Of a stretch of 63,485 nt of DNA, positions 27,485 through 40,559 are shown piece by piece. Origin of the DNA: Saccoglossus kowalevskii (Eukaryota; Hemichordata; Enteropneusta; Harrimaniidae); NCBI RefSeq assembly GCF_000003605.2, contig NW_003106595.1, forward strand, positions 394,068 through 457,552. The letters run 5' to 3'. Each line of letters starts with the position of its first letter. Positions within the stretch are counted from its first letter, which is position 1. The position numbers were made by a program, and so were the translations under genes. Under the pieces are notes generated by a model. That model searched no databases. It saw only the letters and a program-made list of their open reading frames with translations, and was not told the origin of the DNA.

Positions 27485-30400
27485 CTAAAATCTTGTGAAT
27501 TCAGTGCCGTCATTCATTGTCCCCGTCGTTACAATACCGTCAAAACTTTCCAGTGACTCGGTTTCCCTGTAACGTATTTCCATCTCGTGCGCCCCGTTTC
27601 CCATACCTTTCTCGTTAGTTACCATAGCCGCCAAACTGGTCGAACTAGGCTCGTTGTGTAAATGGTGTAGGTCGCCTTCTATGATCAGGATGTCCTCGTC
27701 TTTTTCGACATCGTGCGTAACATAGCGTGAGTTAAGCATCCAGTCTTTGGGTCTGTCAATCAATAAAATGACAATTTTACCAGAATTAGACACGAATCCA
27801 GTTGCTGGGATGTTCCACCTTTTCCCAAATATAACATACCATCGAATACGTCGCTCACTCAGCCAATAACTGATTGAACGAACTAAACAAAAATTATCAA
27901 TTTACTACACGATTTTATCCATACATCTTGGAACAATGCATCCACACTTACCTGCGGAACGTTGCAAGTAACGCAGGGTCGATTTCCTTCGATAACTGTC
28001 TTTCTTCTTTAGAGAAGCATCTGTTTATTTCACTAAACAACACGCCGACCACCAAGGTGACTAAGCAGCTCCACGTGCTGTACCACATAAATGATAACTA
28101 CAAGAAAACGTATGGGTAAATGAAACACCGCGCGAAACAACGTCTAAACAGAGCAGTGCTAATTACGAGTTCAAAATTGCATGTAAATTAGATATGCGCA
28201 TAAGTAGTTTTTGCCATCAAACATCACGCTTCGCAAAAATAATACAAGTAGAAAACAAATCTTTAATTTTGAGTACGAAATAATATCCTCACATTCAATA
28301 AGAACAATTAGAAATGCGACAATACCGAGTAAATCGGAAGCACTTCATCCAGACAGTCAGAGTATATTATAGCACCGATAGCAACCCAACACCCCATAGA
28401 GAAACCTATAATCATACCGGCTAGTACACCCCTGTTAATTAAAATAGAAATATATCATACGTCACTGTGACAATGAAATGAACAATACGTCTCAATATTG
28501 CTGTTGTGTCTAAAACTTAAAATTCAAGTAAACCAATTTCTAAACATATAGATCGATCAGCGTGACCGGGAATTCAGTGGAATTCAAAACGACACTGTAT
28601 GTTGATGGATACATTGGATTATGATTTATCATTAAGATAATATGATGTGCATGCACCACCAAATAGGATTTAATACCACATTGATGTTTTACACTGTTTA
28701 TATTAGTATGTTCAAAACACGTTTGTGTGTTTTGGGATCCTATGCCGTATAATAGTAAGTTAGTTAATTTATAATAGTGACCAGTGTATAAAAGACAAGC
28801 GCGTTTTTTTAGACACTTTTAACAAGAAAATATTACAGAGCTGCTGTATTACCTGATATAAAACACTAAAACAATAACATAACATAAATACATTTATTGT
28901 GTGTTGTACAAACGCGATTTTTTTTCAATCTGCCTTTGATATGAACTTTGCGGTGTTTATAATACTACTCCCCTAATAATTTCTAACCGGGTTTGCAGCA
29001 GATTTCATATAACAATATCGTAATATCTGCAAACCAGTTTCAATCAAATAATGATCATTGCTCAATACCCCTGCAATGTAGACTGGGTGTACGTACCATT
29101 TAGTTGATCTTTTGTAGAGCAAACCCATGACAAATGCACCGGTCATCGGACCTCCTGATGTACCGAAGACAGCGTTACTCACTGTTACCAACGATTCCAT
29201 GTTAGCTGCCAAGATCGCTAAAAATATACCAATTATCCCGTAGAAGAAAGCTGCAAAATAGAATATTCAAAGTATATGTTACATAAATTGGCCGAAAAAG
29301 TGGCCAATTGATCCATCCAGCAATCAATCAATCCCATTAAAGTATCTTAGATGTTGCAATTACAATGTTAAATCACATACCCCCCACATGAGGTTTGTTG
29401 TTAAAAATTCCCTGTTTCAATGGAGATGGTTGGTGAGTACACCATTATGGTAAAGAGATAGTACAAGTCGTGTAGTATTAGTGTCCACACCAATTAGGAG
29501 AAGTAAAAGTCGGCCATGACTTACTGAGCAACTTTGAGACTATGGTATCGATCTTATCATTTTCATACATCTGTCCTGTTTTTCGTGCTCTCCACTTTCT
29601 CCATGGTTTTACGTAATCTTGCAAAGTAACGGCAGCCATGGCGTTGAGACTTGATGACATTGTACTATGGTATAGATATATCAATCGTCATTGGTCAACC
29701 GCACGTATGGTGACAAATAATTCGCTAGGGGTAGGTAAGGTTAAAGTCATGTGTACGCATAAAGGGCCGATCGATATTTAAAGTCAATAATAATTGTTTC
29801 TTGTGCATTTGTGCCAAATTTTGGTGGATATTAAGTACATTCTAAAATGCTCAGAGACTTCTATATTTTATAAACGTTGTATCCCCATTAAATAATTTGT
29901 TGATCACATCAATAGGGGTCAAGGGTCATGTGAGGTGTGACATTAATGCTTTTTACCTCAGAGTGCCAGCAAATATGCATGCGATGAACAGTCCCTGGAA
30001 GCCCGCGATATGTCCAAATAATTCATTTACGAAATATACCAAAATCTGTAAAACGACACAAATATGAATGGTTGCGTAAGATACATTTCCACCCGTGCGA
30101 ATGATTATGAAATATACATGACGACATCTGCTGAAACTAACCATTTGTCTGCAATAATTAATCCAACATTTTGCCTATATTGAGCATTTACAGTTATCTT
30201 GATGTTTTGTTCTGTTTACTTATTAATTATTGATACTTTCTATAACGGTATGACAGCTGGGCCAGAGGTTCAAATTAACTTGGCTATTGGGGGGGGGGGG
30301 TACTTTACAATAAAACTAGCTCAATGTTTTCATTTGGCAGGTAAGGGCGAGGCATGTTCTCTCCAAAACGATTTAACTGTAATTTTGTCTGTAATTAAGA

Positions 30401-33400
30401 TTTCGGTTAATTAACTTTATAGACAAAATTCATATATTGAAACCCTTGGCTTTGGGACAAAATGTACTCGTGGAAAAGCAGTTTTATTTTGTATTTTATT
30501 TCCCCAGAAATATGTAAAGTAGACAATCATTAAACACTTTCTCGTAATGCATTTATATGGTTAATGGCCGAATTGTAGAATCTTCAAGAACATTTTTGTT
30601 TTCATAATTTGATTTAAATGTGCATTTATTCAATGCTTTGATTATAAGGTAAAATATCAGTTTATTGAAATCCTCATAACTTTATATTTATATATTATAC
30701 CTGGCTATAAATGTGATGAACAAGTGTGTATGTCTTGTATATTTATTATTGCCAAAATAGTATGAAAATCCCTCCTCGTTATGTGTTTCCATGCACTTTT
30801 TTATGAGACGTCAATGCGTAATGTCTGGGTATTCATTTTACTCAAGACCTTGAAAAAATATATGACTACAAAAAATGTGGCTTTTATTTCGTAAAAGTTT
30901 TTTTGTATTAATCTGACACTTGATAAGGTACAGTGCATATCAAGTACATTAATAAACGAACACATTTATGCTTCATGGGATGTGAGTAACCATATAACCC
31001 AATTGTTTGTATGCGTGACACAATGAAAACGCCCACCTGGTCTGAACTGGTGTAGGTTGGCTCATATTTCGGTTCGACTCCCCATATATCATACATATCC
31101 GTCACATTAATATCTAGAAAATACATTGATTATTTCTATTATAATTCTGATGCTATGTGATAAAGAGTCTCACAAGTAAGCTGTAATGATTAAAAAAGTA
31201 AACAACAAACTCACTTGGTGGGAAAGTAGCGTTGTACGCTGGTTCTAGTCTGGTGAAAATATCTGAAAAAAATAAATCAAAAGTTACAATCGCTTGATCT
31301 CAACTTTATGCTTAAGGTGGTTGATTTCAGTTGATAAAAAACACAAAACATTTATAACAATATAATTTATGATAATTTTGTGGTGAACTATGAATTATGT
31401 TGTATGATTGGTTTAACGCTATTTACAGAATGACGTCATTCTACTAAGCTTTAGTATATAAGTTTTACAAATACACTAGACCCACCCACGTCCCTAAGGT
31501 GCGCCGTTACAAAAGTATGATGCGACTGTTCATGTCTGTGACGGGACTTCGTACACACTCGTATCAACGTGTAGCACAGCTACGTCAGCTTGACAAAAGC
31601 ATGCCGACGATGGCGGTAAGCATTCAGATTGTTTACCGTGAAAAACGATTTGTTTGATCAAATGGCCAAACTAAATACCAATGCAGAGGTTATCTGCCAT
31701 GTGTCATGTTAACATCACCGAAGTTTGATTAAATCAGACAATGTATTTGCTAAGATCACTGTACACTGTACACATGTACTCACGCTTAACGTTGGACTAG
31801 TTTCTTAGCACCCTGAACAAATCAACCACATGGCCGTGGTGTACGCACACAAATATAAACAAACAATAATAAACTATGATGAATATATAACCTTTTGGAA
31901 TAAAAAGTAAGAAATGAATTTCAAATTTTGAAGGAATTCATCTTTTATATAAACAAAAGTGGTTCACCAAAAGATTTCAAGCAGAATTCGGTATTTACTA
32001 AAAGCAACAAAAAATATTCGCAAAAATAGAACTTATTGCCACGAAATGAATCAATCTGATACAGCCCATCCGAACAATGTCTTATCAAATATCGTCTTGT
32101 TAGTAGTTTTCATGAACGAATTGTAAGACTGGTATTGGTGGTATTGACACAAAATGAGCAAAATACTGAACAGATCAACCCAGGGTATCCATATATCAAA
32201 TATCATAGGAATCAGTTATTTTGAAAATAGCCAATAATATAATTCTTTAAAAAAATACTAAAATAATAAAGTTTCAAACTCATAGTCATGAAAACAACAA
32301 CTACGGGAATTAATAAAAATAGAGAATTGATACTTTATTAATCTCACGGTACCTTATAGAATATGAAATGAATTTTTAAACATTATATGGTGAACAAATA
32401 CTCTTTTGAAAACAAAATTTGGAATGAAAATGATTTATATTACATAATTAAAACATAATTAATTGGCAACTGAGTACTAATAGTAATAACCAGAAGTAAA
32501 TCCTGGTGGTGAGTCAACTATTTTGACAGTACGGAGCATGTACAACAGTTAAAACAATGCTCACTTGTATAGTGCTTTAGTACTTGGCGCCACGTGACGA
32601 ACAACTAATGGCAGATCGCGCGGTGTGTCAATGCGCGGCACGGTTACTACAGTACTAGCAACCGTGGTCGTACTTACTGTTGTAATATGCATATGTGACG
32701 GCGCCCGCACTGTACAGAAGAGGCTGGAAGACCCATTGCATTGGTAAATTATACATCACAGCCCTGTCGAAATAAAATGCACAAAATACTTAATTTGTGA
32801 GAATTGTAAAAATCACCAAACACCAAAACATCTTCAGTTTCCGTGGGTCATGTTGTTTATTTAATTACATGTAAGACTTTTTTTGACATTCTATTTAACA
32901 TTCTGTGATAACAGTACCCAAGTTTAATATCACCCGAATTTTAGATTTATCAACCCGGTTATATATTAGAATATGTCTGTGTATTTTAACAAAAATGACA
33001 AGAATGTTCTCTAAAATTAGAGAAATCAAAATATCTTGACTTGTTCAAATGTCCATTCAAGGTACACATGTAGTGAGTATTAAACTAATCGGAGTAGAAG
33101 TTTGCAAAGAAAAGTCGAAATTAAAAATTGATCAAAAATTACAAAAATATTCATTAATAATAGAGAATTGACGATATCATCAAATAATTAAATCTCATAG
33201 AGGTCAGAAAAGGTGTTTAAGTTTATTGGTGTTAGTATCGAACATATCGTGGCGTACGTGGTGGTATTATTGAGAGCCACAGTAACAGATAATTTACAAA
33301 CGAAATGTTGTTTATATTCAATAGCATAAAATATATCATATAGTAGTCCCACAACAGCTATAGGAACCTAGAAGTGCGCCGTTACAATAAAGACAATATC

Positions 33401-36400
33401 ATGTAGCCCCCTCCATCCATCAACATTTGTAAAAGCTACACATACGCTGATACGTATTATTGTTACAATACTCAAACATCACGATGTTTTACCTTTTAGA
33501 CTCTTTGACAGTAACCGTGGAGATGAATCTCTGTATTCCGGTCTGACTGATTAGCAATGCCAGAAAGTTCATTCCGCCACCGATGAACGCATTCAGGAAT
33601 GTCACTCGCTCCGTCAAGTCAACAGGAAAGCTAACAAACGATAAAATACATTCTCACAATAAACTCAACATATACTTTTGAATACAGGTTATTTGCCAAT
33701 GCTAATATCACTAATATCACATAATATCACAATTCTAATTGTTTTCATGGAGGGCGTCGGTTGTCGCGTCGCGTTTTGTTCGATATTAATCCCATGTAAC
33801 CTAGACAACGCAGGTAAAGGTAAGATACATTGTTTTTTCACAATACATTCGAACACGTGCTGCGTCACCGCCGCCTTTTAAATAAACAGTTTTCCAGGCA
33901 ACAACACCCGAGCTTGAATGTAATGTTACTATTGTCGCTCCTAACCTTTTTCCTATAACTGCAAGTGCATGGAAATTTTACCAAATAAACCAAATTTCAT
34001 GTCTGAAATAGGGCTGTGACAATTCATTGTAATTTAAAGCGGGGGAGTCNNNNNNNNNNNNNNNNNNNNNNNNNNNNNNNNNNNNNNNNNNNNNNNNNNN
34101 NNNNNNNNNNNNNNNNNNNNNNNNNNNNNNNNNNNNNNNNNNNNNNNNNNNNNNNNNNNNNNNNNNNNNNNNNNNNNNNNNNNNNNNNNNNNNNNNNNNN
34201 NNNNNNNNNNNNNNNNNNNNNNNNNNNNNNNNNNNNNNNNNNNNNNNNNNNNNNNNNNNNNNNNNNNNNNNNNNNNNNNNNNNNNNNNNNNNNNNNNNNN
34301 NNNNNNNNNNNNNNNNNNNNNNNNNNNNNNNNNNNNNNNNNNNNNNNNNNNNNNNNNNNNNNNNNNNNNNNNNNGACCCCCCCGCTTTAATTGATTCGAC
34401 ATATGAGAGAACAATTCTAAAAAGGATGGAACTTACTAAAATATGTTCATTCTCCCTGCATCAATGTTAAACTCCCACACAAAATCGATGCCTCCAGCTT
34501 CTATGGTGCCCAGCACGCTGACAAGGATCATAGTAACCAAGACTACTCCGAACAGAAATACATCTGTCCAAATAACAGCCTTCATCCCTCCCTGGAAATC
34601 AAATCGAAAATTAAAATGTTGGACGGATTGCGCCGGGGAATTAAAACAAGAGGACTTCCAATATTTTATGCATTATATTATATATGTGTTCGATATTCAG
34701 TTTCTGTTCATTTTTTGCGTTCGATGTAATATTTCTATGTAAACATTTAATTATTCATGAAATTTGAATTAATAGTACGTACAAAGCATCATAGTTGTCG
34801 TAGCTGCAGCATGAAACATTGAAAAATAAATATTTTGCGAAATAAGTAAATATATAACATCAAGGATTTATAACATATGAGCGTGTAAGTCGCATACCAA
34901 GGAAGTGTAGAATGTACAAATAAGTCCAGTAATAAGAACTGACTTCCATGCTTCAACGCCATTCACTGAAAACAAAATGCATATTTGTATGAAAGTTGCA
35001 TTCCTACATTCCTGTGGCATACTTGTAAACACCATAAGGGATTTGAGTTTTGTACAATTCATGAAAATTCTTATCCAACAGAATCATGAAATTGAATTTA
35101 GTAGCCCCCTTAAAATGGAAAAAAACAACTGCAAATCACGTTATGTGATAACAACAGTGAAAATTGTTTTTGGTTTGGAGATAAATTCGCTATAAATTAC
35201 TTAAAGTACTATTGACTGTCTATGAAATTTTAAATAATTCTGCTCCAATTTATTTAATATGTGACTCGGTTTACCGTTATGAACTGGGTTATAATGTTGT
35301 TATTGAAAAGAAAAGATTCAAAATGTACCACAAAAACATATGATTGGCGTTCTTTTAGCAATTCCCCTTTTGTGGAATACGTCAGTCAATCAATATCAAT
35401 GTTTTTTTAAAGAAGTCCGAAAACTCATTTGTTTAGAAGACAGTTCTTCATTTAAATCATATTTAATGGTAATGTTATTTTTAAAGTGTTTTGAAAACTT
35501 TTTTTTTAATAATACTGTTCATTTTTCTCTTAATGTGATTTGTAATCGAGTTTTGTACAACGGTATGTGACTAGTGCACATCGCTTAATAAATTTTGTTA
35601 TTATATTATTATCATACTCTTACATAATGAATGCCGGTTATTACCTGCTTCGAAAGCCAGGGCCGGTCCTATCATCACAATGGCCATGTAGAAAGCCGTC
35701 ATGATAAAATAGAGAATTGATGAAAACAGTCGATTCCAGTAATTATACCTCCACTCCATATACTGATGATTATGAAAATTACATATAAGATTGTCAATAT
35801 ATTACCCTGCTAAAATGCATTGGTAACAGCACTAACAGTAACAATATAAGTCATATGCCAGTATTTGATAATACTCGTGTTAGTGGTGATCTATTTATGA
35901 CTGATTACGCATGCGCAACATCTCGAAATCTACTAATAGGGCATAATCTAAGTGTTATTGATTCTTTACATCATATGCCTATAATACATTGCAAGGGTCA
36001 AGTGAACACCTATTAATTTAATTTCATTACTTTAGCAAGGTTTAGCAGGCTTGTATTCCAAACGTTTTTTTAGTACGATTTGTAGTGTAGCGAAATGTCG
36101 GAATGACACGTACACATGAGAGCATGAAGCTGGATCAACTTTTCTAATACAGCCAAGTGCAAGTTTGGTTGAATTGACTTCATTTTGGGTAATTTCCGTC
36201 AAATCTGGGGTGATAATATTTGATGCTTAAAAAATGATAATTATATTCTATATTATCTAATATGCTAACTCTTCATGCTTTTCGAGATGAAATTGTTTTT
36301 GGGGTTATGGTTTGCATGAGCTAGCATATGAATTCAGCTAGGCATATTTTCGGGTATGTCAACGCAAATCATGATCATCAACGCCCGATAGCGGCCGTTA

Positions 36401-37359
36401 GACTTACCTCATAGACACTTGTTAACGGCAAAGCGTAGAACACTGGCACAAAGAAATATGCGGTCAACGGATACACCCAAAAGAATCCAAGAACGTAAGC
36501 CGCGTAACCAAAACCATATACGTAAACTTCTGCAGGCGTACCAAGTAAACTAATGGCGGACATGAAAGTTACCAGCAAAGACATAGAGACTGGTAAAGCC
36601 TTCATGGTACGACCAGTGACGAGAAACCTATGAGGGAAAAATGTGTGTACCGGTTTATATAGTCTTAGTTGACTAAAACCATGGTAGGGAATATACTAAC
36701 ATATTTAAAGCGAGGGAGTCGTCGCCTTCGCATGCCTCCGATGGCCATAGCGTGTCATTGTTTACAAACAAGCCCATGAGTCATTGCGTTTATAGCGTGT
36801 GTTGTTATCGTCGACTGGGACTCAATTCCCGCGCGTGCGCAGGTGACGACCCTCCCGCTTTAAGTGTTTATCTAATACATCCAAGTTTATCTATATGAAG
36901 TATCATTCATTATATGTTATTGTAACTGTGTTATCAACGAATCTATTTGTATTGGCACATGTATCAAGGTCATGCAATCTGCTCCTTCGCCAAATCATAA
37001 CTAATGATAAATTAAATAAAGTTGCGATACTTAAGGTCAAAGTAATGTAAATTCAATTTGTTTTTCTTAACTGCTATATTAAACTGTTTAGAACTTTCTA
37101 GACCTGAATAATCAGTTTTTCACCTTCTGGGTACATTTGCTATCGTGTTATCATGTTCTTTTTCTCGAAGCTCCCTGACCCACTCGTGACATTTTACTAT
37201 GTGAACACAACTGTTTGCTAGTAGAACTTACTCGCTAGTTGACTTCTGACCACCTTTGCGGAATCCATGCCACAGACCCTGGCATGTTACGAAGACCAGG
37301 ACACTGATAAACACGATGTAATCGAATGGATGCAACGGCTGAACTTCCGTTTCATACAT
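27485..37359 (-). CDS. SLC5 sodium-solute symporter A (monocarboxylate/multivitamin transporter-like)
   Basis: Plasma-membrane sodium-solute symporter, closest in motifs to SLC5A8/A12/A6/A5. Coding exons: 37359-37232, 36627-36408, 35762-35645, 34965-34898, 34591-34437, 33630-33493, 32763-32678, 31262-31215, 31113-31037, 30045-29957, 29664-29525, 29251-29097, 28431-28326, 28097-27952, 27752-27485. About 646 residues. Motifs: LLGTPAEVYVYGFGYA (TM2-3), GGMKAVIWTDVF (TM5), LTERVTF, AGTLSTMSSSLNAMAA (sodium-site helix) and VTLQDYVKPW. Two sequons (NATF, NVTD) lie in the TM6-7 loop. The start ATG is the first after an in-frame TGA. A short cytosolic tail ends EFTRF. Exon 29251-29097 is one base too long (T6 run), which breaks the frame as assembled. 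Substrate cannot be read from sequence. Confidence 0.88.
32980..33210. repeat. Diverged relative of the 157-bp repeat
   Basis: This holds AAAATTAGAGAAATCAAAATATC, AAAGAAAAGTCGAAATT and CAAAAATTACAAAAATATTC in the same order as the 157-bp unit at 10.87-11.74 kb, but only about one and a half degenerate copies. Weaker traces extend back to about 31.95 kb. It lies in an intron of symporter A. Confidence 0.5.
34032..34391. mobile_element. MITE whose interior is an assembly gap (N 34050-34374)
   Basis: Left flank TTTAAAGCGGGGGAGTC runs directly into 325 N. The right flank, after the N, is GACCCCCCCGCTTTAA. These are inverted copies of each other and match the ends of the MITE at 36704-36863. The gap is therefore the body of a hairpin-forming TTAA-flanked element, and the reading frames called across it are artefacts. 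It lies in the intron between symporter A exons 34591-34437 and 33630-33493. Confidence 0.75.
36704..36863. mobile_element. Short TTAA-flanked MITE, about 156 bp
   Basis: TTAA + AGCGAGGGAGTCGTCGCC at the left is mirrored by GGTGACGACCCTCCCGCT + TTAA at the right. CpG-rich interior with no coding capacity. Same terminal-repeat family as the gap-containing element 2.3 kb away. It lies in the first intron of symporter A. Confidence 0.75.
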
Positions 37360-37896
37360 CTTCTCCGTCTTTGGAGTACATCAACTGGCCTATTTCAGTG
37401 GGTTAACTTCGATGTCACGTGGTATATTCGACGTTTTTCACTGATTACGATTGGCCGCAAAGAATGTTATCTTGAGTGTTATACTGGGATCGCGCCGACT
37501 GTAGTCACGTGTCATTAATTGCGCCGTAGCAAAGATATAAAGATTATCCCCAATCTTTTGATAGTCGATGTGTATCTGACCCAAGTCTGACGGAATACGG
37601 GATATCAACGAAAAAGGACGTTGCTCATACTTGCTAACTGTCACTGATTTTAGTTCATCTGGCGTTCTTACTGCAATTACAATAATAATATATATAGGAA
37701 ACTGTTCTCGGCACAGAAAAACAAAAAAAAATAACACCGTTTTGATATTCACCTCTAATAATATTTTTGATTTAAAGCAATGAAAAAAACTAATTAACGA
37801 AAATATGTTTCATACAATTTATTTGGAAATGATAGTAATAATTTTATTCAGCAATGCACATTGGACAAAAACGATTTACAGTTAAGTATGTTATTG

Positions 37897-37963
<67 letters not shown>

Positions 37964-39390
37964 ACAAACAAACAAACAAACAAACAAACAAACAAACAAA
38001 AAAGAAAATGCACAATTCACTGTACTTATTTCACCTCGTTTCTCAAAGGAAAAAATGCCCAAATGAAGTCTTTGAGAATGTAATATTTAACATTTATAGT
38101 AGAGAGTTCGTGATAATATATGTAATATATGATCTTAGATTTATATACAAAGAAAATACAAGTAGGAAACGGATTCGTCTTCAATAGATACTTTATCAAA
38201 TAGTGTGGGATATTTTTTATCAAAAAGAATCTTTGATTTTCACCATGTCTCTTGCAACCTGCTTACAATTTTTATTGCTAATCAAATGTGTATACCTGAT
38301 GTTGCTCTGCTGGTTATGCGTATTTCTGTATACGTTAAGTTTACTCTATATCTTCCTGCTAGCGTAGCCGGATTTCCAATTAAACACATAAATTATCTGA
38401 TTACTAACGTTGACTAAACAACGGCCTTGATACTAGTCAACAACACTTTGGCCAGTTGCATGCTTGTAAATTGCCCTTTCCTATCGTCTTCTGCCATTAA
38501 AAATACACAATGAAGCTGATTTGCCAACCAGATTACTACTACATACTTTGGACTCGCTGTCTACTAAATTACATCTATGTGATTGGCATCGTAAATATTT
38601 GAATTGATTGGTGTATAGTCTATATCTTCTTGGCACATGCTATTCAGCAGATAACCTATCCTGACATTGACATCCGCCTATAAACATAAATGTACTCATA
38701 ACACAGCTATAACAGTATTTTCAATAGTGTGTACATTCTTTTCTTGGTTCTTCTACTTTTACATAGCAATGTCTGCTTTGTTTTAAATGTTTATCAGCAA
38801 AACTGTACAGGCACATATTACATGTAAAGGCTTAAACTCTGATGATATGCAAATCGTAAAAACGGTGACGTAATGTATTCTTAAATCACAAAAATGACAT
38901 GGAATTGAGTTGTATATCACTGAACCATGGACAGTTGCAAATAAATCTAACAATGACTTGGAGGAATTCACCAATTTAAGTGCGCGTGTAATCATAGTAT
39001 CATTGCGAACTAACATCAAATGTGTAATTACCAAAAATAGATTTAATTATCGTAGAATTTCATATTTGATGAAAACACTAATCAAACGGATCTTTGTAGC
39101 TTTCATCATTCATCTGCACTTGTCATCAAATAACATGGGCTTGTTGTCAGTCCAAGTCAGCAGGTCTAAATGCAAGCTGATTCCAATGTCTCGGTGAATT
39201 CATTTTCAGTATCGCGTACATATTTCGACCTGGAATTTTTGTAACTAATGATATTGCAGAATCGCCACGTGACACTATGTTCAATAAGGACTATATTTTA
39301 TCGCATTTCAAGTAAATTTAATACTGTTTCAATTTGAGTACTACTACGTTACTAGAACCAATTCAATCATTGTTCCAATTTGTCTGCTCT
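37360..39390. other. Upstream region of symporter A, no gene recognised
   Basis: Contains the tetranucleotide tract at 37898-38001 and otherwise AT-rich unique sequence. No clear TATA box at a fixed distance and no 5' non-coding exon could be placed. Reading frames here are short and unlike known proteins. Confidence 0.45.
37898..38001. repeat. (TAAA)n then (CAAA)n compound microsatellite
   Basis: About 17 AAAT/TAAA units change cleanly into about 9 CAAA units. On the - strand it reads TTTG/TTTA and gives a spurious FVCLFVCLF/IYLFIYLF peptide. Confidence 0.95.
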
Positions 39391-39392
39391 CT

Positions 39393-39720
39393 TTGTATCG
39401 TATGCATAGATTTCACAGCCATAATAATAATATATACTCTGGTATAAATAGATATAGAGGGATAGATGTTGTGTTTTCTAAGCTTCTGTGCATTGCAGTA
39501 AATAAGACCAGTCGATGTTTTATTGGGAATTGGAGTGAAATAAGAGATAAATTATACAAACTTAGAATAGTGGATTATAAGAGTAATTTATCATTTAAAT
39601 ATTGGTCAATGACACAATTACATTGCCCTCTATGTGATAATTACTTAGAATGAGAATTGGTCAATTTGAACTTCACAACTGAAATCGCCATTTGTGTTTA
39701 CAAATAAATGACCCATTTGT
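39393..39720 (+). mobile_element. Degenerate LINE 3' fragment
   Basis: The frame holds RCFIGNWSEIRDKLYKLRIV and then LHCPLCDNYLE followed by a stop. The C..C and LE pattern resembles the C-terminal zinc knuckle of the LINE ORF2 remnants elsewhere in the window (C..N.VEDE). Short and decayed; weaker than the other LINE calls. Confidence 0.4.
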
Positions 39721-40559
39721 AGCGTTTTTTAGATAAATAAATCAAATATGGTGAAAAGAAAGAAGATATCTATGCCTGAGGTCGAAGTGAGTGATTATGT
39801 AATGTATGTAGACTGAACGGCCGCGAATTGCCATAATTACGCCCGCATTTTCGTATCAAGTTGATACAGTAAACCCAACAATTTAGGCAACTTACCTGGG
39901 TGAATATGTTAGCTCCAGTTAGCATTTCATAAAAACCCAATTGTTCGAACCCATTTGTAAATACTGATGTTGTAAAAGTGGACAAATAAGATTCTCCATC
40001 AAGACATTGTAATATTGTAAAAACCGAAAAAAGTTATCATTAAGTGTAGCTGAATTTTGATAACAGTCCTTTACTAAATCTCAGACGAAAATGGCCGTCG
40101 AGATCTCGTTGAGAATGAAAGAACCACGTGATTTGTTTTTGCCCCTCAAATAGTGTTATATTCTTTCCGTCATTGCGTCCATCACACTCCCTGACTTATG
40201 AAACCATGATATGTGGAACGGTGGAACGCGATAACCCGAGAGAACAGAGCACTTTCTTTGTGGCGCGCGGGGGGGGGGGTGCTAATAGCTTTCTCGTTCT
40301 CCACAAAATCGACGCCATTTTGTGTCTAAGGACCGTTGTACACATGTTTGTATAGTTGAATAATGGAACGTATCTGAATAATCATGCTATGTACGCATGG
40401 TCCACATATATTTTATCGTGCACGATAAAAAAATGACATTATATTACAACTTGAGTGCTTTACTGCAATAAACAATAATAGTGTGATATAATACAATTTG
40501 CGGAATCCAATTCTTGACTATCAAACCACGATTATAACGTCACAACATTGTATTATGTG

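Noticed and set aside
34016-34414. Reading frames across the second N run
   Set aside because: Artefact; the flanks are inverted MITE ends.
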